A DNA stretch of 64,000 nucleotides from Durusdinium trenchii (lineage: Eukaryota > Sar > Dinophyceae > Suessiales > Symbiodiniaceae). The notes beneath the pieces are model-generated. The model searched no databases. It was not told the DNA's origin and saw nothing but the letters and a program-made list of their open reading frames with translations. This document shows positions 55,701 to 61,700 of the stretch, piece after piece. How positions within the stretch are numbered: position 1 is the first letter of the stretch; the number at the start of each line of letters is the position of its first letter. The position numbers and the translations under genes were made by a program. The stretch covers positions 878,800 to 942,799 of the forward strand of contig CAXAMN010021001.1 in NCBI GenBank assembly GCA_963970005.1, in the 5' to 3' direction.

Positions 55701-58700
55701 CTGATGGTATTTTCCTGGCTTCCATATAATCAACACTGCATCATCTTCAGAGTTGAAGAGAGGATGCACTCTACCAAAGGTACCACGATAAACCTTACAT
55801 CTCTCAAAATACATCTGTGGCAAGGTTCTTCGTCTAATCTCCTTCAGGCCTGGAATCAATGACACAATTCGAGAATCAGAGGATGTTGTCACATCAAACT
55901 CTGATCTCTGAGGTAGTGCATCTACCTGCCTCAAAGTTCTGATCAGTTCAGTAGTAGTGAACCTTTGTGGTAGTATATGTCGAAGTGGAACCGGAATTTC
56001 CGTCGTCTCTTCCGTTCTTACGGAATTCAACAAAATTGACTGATGAGCTTCTCTTTCTAACAAAAGAGCTGTTCCACACAAACTTCCAGAGTCAAAATTC
56101 TCCAGAAGATCTTCAATAAGGAAACTCTGACGTGTATCGGAAGTCTCACCATAAGGAAGGAAACGATTCATCTCAACCAAAAATGAAAATGGAAACTTCT
56201 TCCAGTCAGTATCCTTGAAGTACTGGTTGCTTCTAGTGGCTTGCACTGTTTTAGCTTGGAAGGAACAGTCACCAATACCCTTCCATCCTTGGCAGGATGC
56301 ATAGGAATGGAAAACTGTCACGTAACTAATTCCCTTAGGACAATAACAAAAACAATTCATATCCACATCAAAGTTAAAAACCGGATTCTTCAAAGAAGAA
56401 ATAAACTTCTGCAAAAACAAACAAAACTTGTTTCCTTTGGGAACAGTCACAAACACATGTTTCTTCCTTCTCAACTGCCACTCAATCACATTACAACATA
56501 GCAACCAAATAGAAGCTCTGTTTTGTTTGGGAGAAGGGTTGTTGATCACTGTGGGGCTGCAATCTCTCAAGTTGCTGCCAAATACCATCTTGACCCTTCA
56601 GAGTGGAAAAGTTGTATCCTGCCTTGAAATCCATAGGAGATGCAACTCTAACACCATTCCTTGAAAGGAACCAAGATAATCCACTGTTTCCATGAAGTAA
56701 CTCAACAACATCAGGATGATCATCATTACAAAAGAAAAAGGACTGTTCTCCAAATTCGGCATCAACATACAGTTCGTGATCTTCACGTAAGTTCTCCGGA
56801 TTCTCATCGTCTAATGCCGGTATGGAAACATCATGCCACTCATCGTGATCGCGTCTAACCTTCGACTGATTCACACGTACCACTGCCTTACCAGTGTTGG
56901 CTTGGACCATAGCTCCTTCTTGTCCAAGTACTGTGGCACGAACCCAACGTCCTTTATCCTTGAACTTTGATGAATCCTGAGTCCAAATAAAAACCTTCTC
57001 TCCTTGGAAATAGGGACCGTCACTTGGCATAGTCCTTCTTGCAAGATCTGCTCGAAGGTCCTGAGCTTGTCGTGCTTCTTGATGAGCTCTCAAAGCCACA
57101 CGTTGTAGTTCCAGATTTGTACGATCTTGTGCGGCTGCATTAGCTGACAATTGCTCAGGGCTTGCGGTCTCAAGGTCAAAAAGATCTGGTGGACGTCTTC
57201 CAGTTGCTATCTCTATTGGTGAATATCCACTGATAGTCAGCTGACAATTTCTTGCCCAAACTACCTTCTTGATCACTTCTCTGACCGTAACACCACGAAA
57301 ACGTGGGTCATCCAGATCTACTTTCATCACATGCCACATACGTTTGAACAAACGTACAGCTGTCTCTGCTTGGTTCGGCCAAGGAGTTCTTGGCCCACAA
57401 GGACATTGTTGTATACCATGGAACCTGTAGTATTCAACAAAAGCATCTGTGAAAAAAGCTTCGTCTCCTATGATGGCCTTCGGAACACAGTTGTTCTCAT
57501 CAGACCATTGCCTCAATGCTTGGATGGTGGTTTGATCTATGAGGTCTTTCTGTGCCGTAGCCCAGAGAAGATTTGTGGCACCATCAAGAACAAGTAGAAT
57601 GATATACTTGTTCTTGTGAAGTTTTCAACCTCACAATGATCAGCAAAAACAACATCACCAAAACATGAAGCTCTAATACCGGAGACTCTGGCTCGTGGCG
57701 GAGGTGCCACTGAAGTGTTACAAACACGGCAGTTCCTGACAACTGATTCATACTTCTCTAAAACAGAGTCAGGAAGCTTCAACATAGAAACACGCCTACG
57801 AAACTGAGTAGGACTCATATGGTAGTGCTTCACGTGAAGCTTGTAAAGCTCTACCTTGTCCTCCAGTCTCTGCAACATCTTCCTATATGCCGGTGTCATT
57901 GCAACAACTTCACTACCAGGTAATGGGATTGAAATCCGCCTCGGCTCAAGAGCGCCATCACCTGGTTCAAGTGGTTCATGTTTATCACTTGATGGTCCTT
58001 TTGATGCTTTAGGAATTTCTACAAGTTCACCTTCTGGCCTCTCAGGTGGTTCTGAGGGAGTATACTCCTCAAAATCATCACCCTTTAAATCATGTGGAGG
58101 CTCAGATGGTTTCAACTTGTGTCCTTTCCAAAATGGATCATAACCCTTGGAGGTATACCGAAACTTTGGCGGCACAGGCTTTTCCGCGGCACTGGATGGT
58201 ACACCTTCCTTCTCTGAAGAGAAGCCTGGTTCCCTGTCCCTTGCAATGGGAACCTTCTCTGAGGAGGAGCGCACCACTGCATCGGGATCACCAATGCCAC
58301 GGTGCTCAATGCCAGCCTTCTTAATCTTAAGATCAGGAATTTTTGCATCTGGCTTGAACTTAAAAATTGTTCTACCACGCCATTCATAGCCAAGTTGTAG
58401 GTCCTTCCATTTTGCCTTGCGCCAATCATCTAGCTTCTTGTTTTCTTCTCCTCCTTCTTTCTTCTTGATGATTGTCAGGCGCAAGTCTTCCAGCAAGTCA
58501 GTGTCTACAGGACAGGACTTAGTTGCTGGGAAAAGAATCTTCCTGTAATCCTTGTGGTGACGTGTCAGTTCTCTCTTGTGAACATCTACTTCCCAGTAGT
58601 CAACCACAGGATATGCATGCTCAGCTTCATCTTCATCACTATTGTGATCAACAGAAATATGGCCATATTCATAGTGAGTGAAGTGAGAGTAAAAACTCTT

Positions 58701-61700
58701 CTCGCGCCGAGCCTGCAAACGCACGTCAGACAGATACCATGCAATATCTTGGAAGTCCAAAACAAGATGAGTACTGGCTGCAACCTTCAACTCCAAATGT
58801 TTGATACCAAGAGGCACCGATGTCAGATAAGCATGTTGAGGTGTCAGCCTGAGTTCAAAGCCTAAGTTTCTCATCTGTGGTAAGCTCATAAGCAAAGGGA
58901 CTTCTCCTTCTTCCACTATGTCGAACTCTGTATTGTGGATCGCCCATGCGCGATCATACATGTAAATCACCAGTTTCTGAGAACAAGAAGCCTTCTGAGA
59001 ATTGGCAAAGTAAAACTTGCTCTTGGTAGCCTCAAAAGAGTACCATAGTCCACAATTTGGGTGACTGTCGACATAGTTACAAAAATAATCGACTGCACGC
59101 CTTGATCCCATAGCTCTAGTGCATCCAATGTCCAGGATTGCAATAGTTGGCGGGAAGCGATTCTCAGTCCAAAATGAAATAGCCTGCGTCTTTTCCACTT
59201 CTTCCTCAGCACTCATAAGCGCAAAGTCATCAGGAGCACTTGTGAGCATCTCCTTTGACAAAGAGTACCTCACAGGGGCACTCATGCCATCGAAGATCGT
59301 CTCACCATTGTTGACCTTACAGTCAGCTTCATCTTGACATGAGGTCATCATGCCTGACAGCAAGTTCACCTCACTGTCATGGACTTCATTCAGCTGCTGT
59401 TGTCACGCAATGCGCAAAGAAACCTTGGTGGCTTCCTGATGCTTGTGAAGATCTTGAAGGTGCAGGCAAGGAGCGTGGCTGTTGTTGATTTGCATAGTTT
59501 GCATCTTGTTTGCCATCTCCTTTATCTTTTCCTTTTCCTTTCTTGCCTTTTCTCTTGCCTTTTCCTTTTCCTTTGTGGGAAAACCATGCTTCTTCAAGCT
59601 GTTGCCAAAAGTCATAGGCATCTTCATGTTCTCCTTGAAGATAGTCATTCATATCTTCGGCAAGAATGGCATCATATGCTACCTGGTTTGACTCCCAAGT
59701 GTCCTCATAAAGATTCTCCTCAAAATACTCATCTGGATAAGTTGGCGGTTGCTCATCAGCATAGTGTCCTTTACCTCGTCTCTTTCCTCCTTTTCCTTTT
59801 CCACGAGGTCTGAAAAATCTGCGGCCTGATCTTCCTTTGCCTTCTCCTTTTCTTCTTCCTTTTCCTTTGCCTTTTCTGGCTCTTCTTCCTTGGAATCTCC
59901 TCTGGAACCAAGAGAAATTCTGTTCATCATATACCCAAAAGACATCGTCCAGGGCATCAAGAAATCCTTCTATTCCATCTTCTTCGTCTTCGGCCCAAAA
60001 GCCATATGTACCATCGAGTTCTCCTTCTTCAAACACGAGGAATGATCTTCTACCTCCAGCACCTGTCGGCTGCATCAAAGGATTGTCTACTGAAGTCTTT
60101 GTCGTGCAGAACATCTCAATGAAAACTGTCCTCAACTCTGCTGTGGTGTATTGCTGCAGGACCCTACCACGATGAGTCATCAAAGAGGTCAAAGTGTTCC
60201 TCTGGTCCTGAGACAAATCTGCAAGTGACAGCATGAGTAAGGCAATGAGATTTTCTCCCAAAGGAAAATCGTTCTGATGAAAAGTTCTCAGATTGCCATC
60301 GATAGTCTGCATGATTTCCTGAATTCTTTCCGCCGTTGGAGCTACTCCATTCATCACTGCATCAGCTTGCATCTGAGCTTGTACCTGAGGATGTGCTTGT
60401 GTGACTGGCTCCAAAATGTCCATCCAACTGCTCATAAGCCTTTGGAGTAAAATCTGAAATCTTGTCATCCACTTCATCATGTCAGCTGATCCGCGATTGA
60501 AGCGCACGAATTGCATAAACCTATACAGGAATACATTGGTTGCTCCTTTCACAAAATATGGTCGTAGTACTCGTTTGAAATAATCTACTCCAGCTCCTGG
60601 TGGATCATTCGCCTTCAATGCATCTCTGTCTAAAACACGTTTGTATACAGCTGCTTCTCCTTCTAATCTGTTCCTCAATGCTGGTCTTCTCTTCTCATCC
60701 TCCAGCTCGGTGATATCGCACCAATCGTCTATGGCATCCTCATAGGAAAACCATGAAGTCTTTCCATCATAAGATGGGGGCACCTTTGTAGTGACCTGTG
60801 TTGTCATTGCTATAGCTGCTGGTTCTCTTCTCACATGCCTATTCACATAGGCTGCTGGCTCATAAGCCACATCCGCATCAGGCTCTTCCCAGTCGTCAAT
60901 CCAATCCATGGCCGTTTGCCTAAAAGCAAGTCTATGCCTAGGAAAGGAGCTCACCTGGGTCTTCCAGGATCACTGCTCCGCTACCACTGAAAGAGTGACT
61001 AGGGCGTACACGGTTGAGGTGCAGACCGCTAGTGTCTTTTTCTACGCAGAGTCTTATCCTCTTGAACCTTATGGCAGTCAAGCATGGACACACTAGATAG
61101 GCCACTGGAGTGGAACCTGTACAAGTAGGCCTCTACATTTCAGGGGCCCCCCCCCTCCCTGGATCAAATCCCCCCTCCGCCGGTTCACGCCGTCATGGAC
61201 TTCTACCAGGGTTACTTGTGATTGCCTGCTACCTTTCGTTCACCCCCTCCTCTCTCAAGTTTTGGGTGGTAGGTGATCCAAAGTAGAGGTCATTCAGGTT
61301 CTAGGTAGACACATTACGAACATATAAAACTACCAGGATACCCAAAGCCTTACATTACATTGCTTCATGCCTTCGAAAGCAAATACGGCGCGGCGACCCG
61401 GTCGCGAGGCCGACGCCTTTGTATTTCATGGATGAGATCCTTGGGATTTGCGAATGGATTGGATCCAGTTGTGGAAAACCACTGCGGATTGGATCCACTT
61501 TCGATCTTGGGAAAGCTTGGCAAACTGAGGGAGTGAGGGCACGTCATCCTCCCAACCACTGGGGTTTGGATGCGCCCAGACCGGTTTGGTCGATACGAAC
61601 CTTCAGCTGAACTTCCCCGTTGTGCCTTGTGCAGTGTAATGAGTCCTGGTGACCCTGGGTGCGGTTGATTAGGGAGTTGAGTTCTGGGACTTTGCCTTGT

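Larger units (their letters stand above)
45616..61142 (-). mobile_element. 15.5 kb Ty1/copia-like LTR retroelement with an extra RNA-processing ORF
   Basis: Bounded by two apparently identical 155-bp direct repeats (TGAAA...TTTCA). The coding order on the - strand is gag, protease, integrase, reverse transcriptase, RNase H. Integrase before RT defines Ty1/copia. A further ORF of about 1,800 codons follows RNase H. At 15.5 kb it is far longer than usual copia elements (about 5-6 kb). It lies antisense in the SMC4 intron between the signature and Walker B exons. A target duplication may be GGGG, but both sides are homopolymer runs. LTR identity argues for recent insertion; pol frames are interrupted at two or three points in addition to the gag/pol junction, so this copy may depend on a helper or carry sequencing errors. 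Confidence 0.93.
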
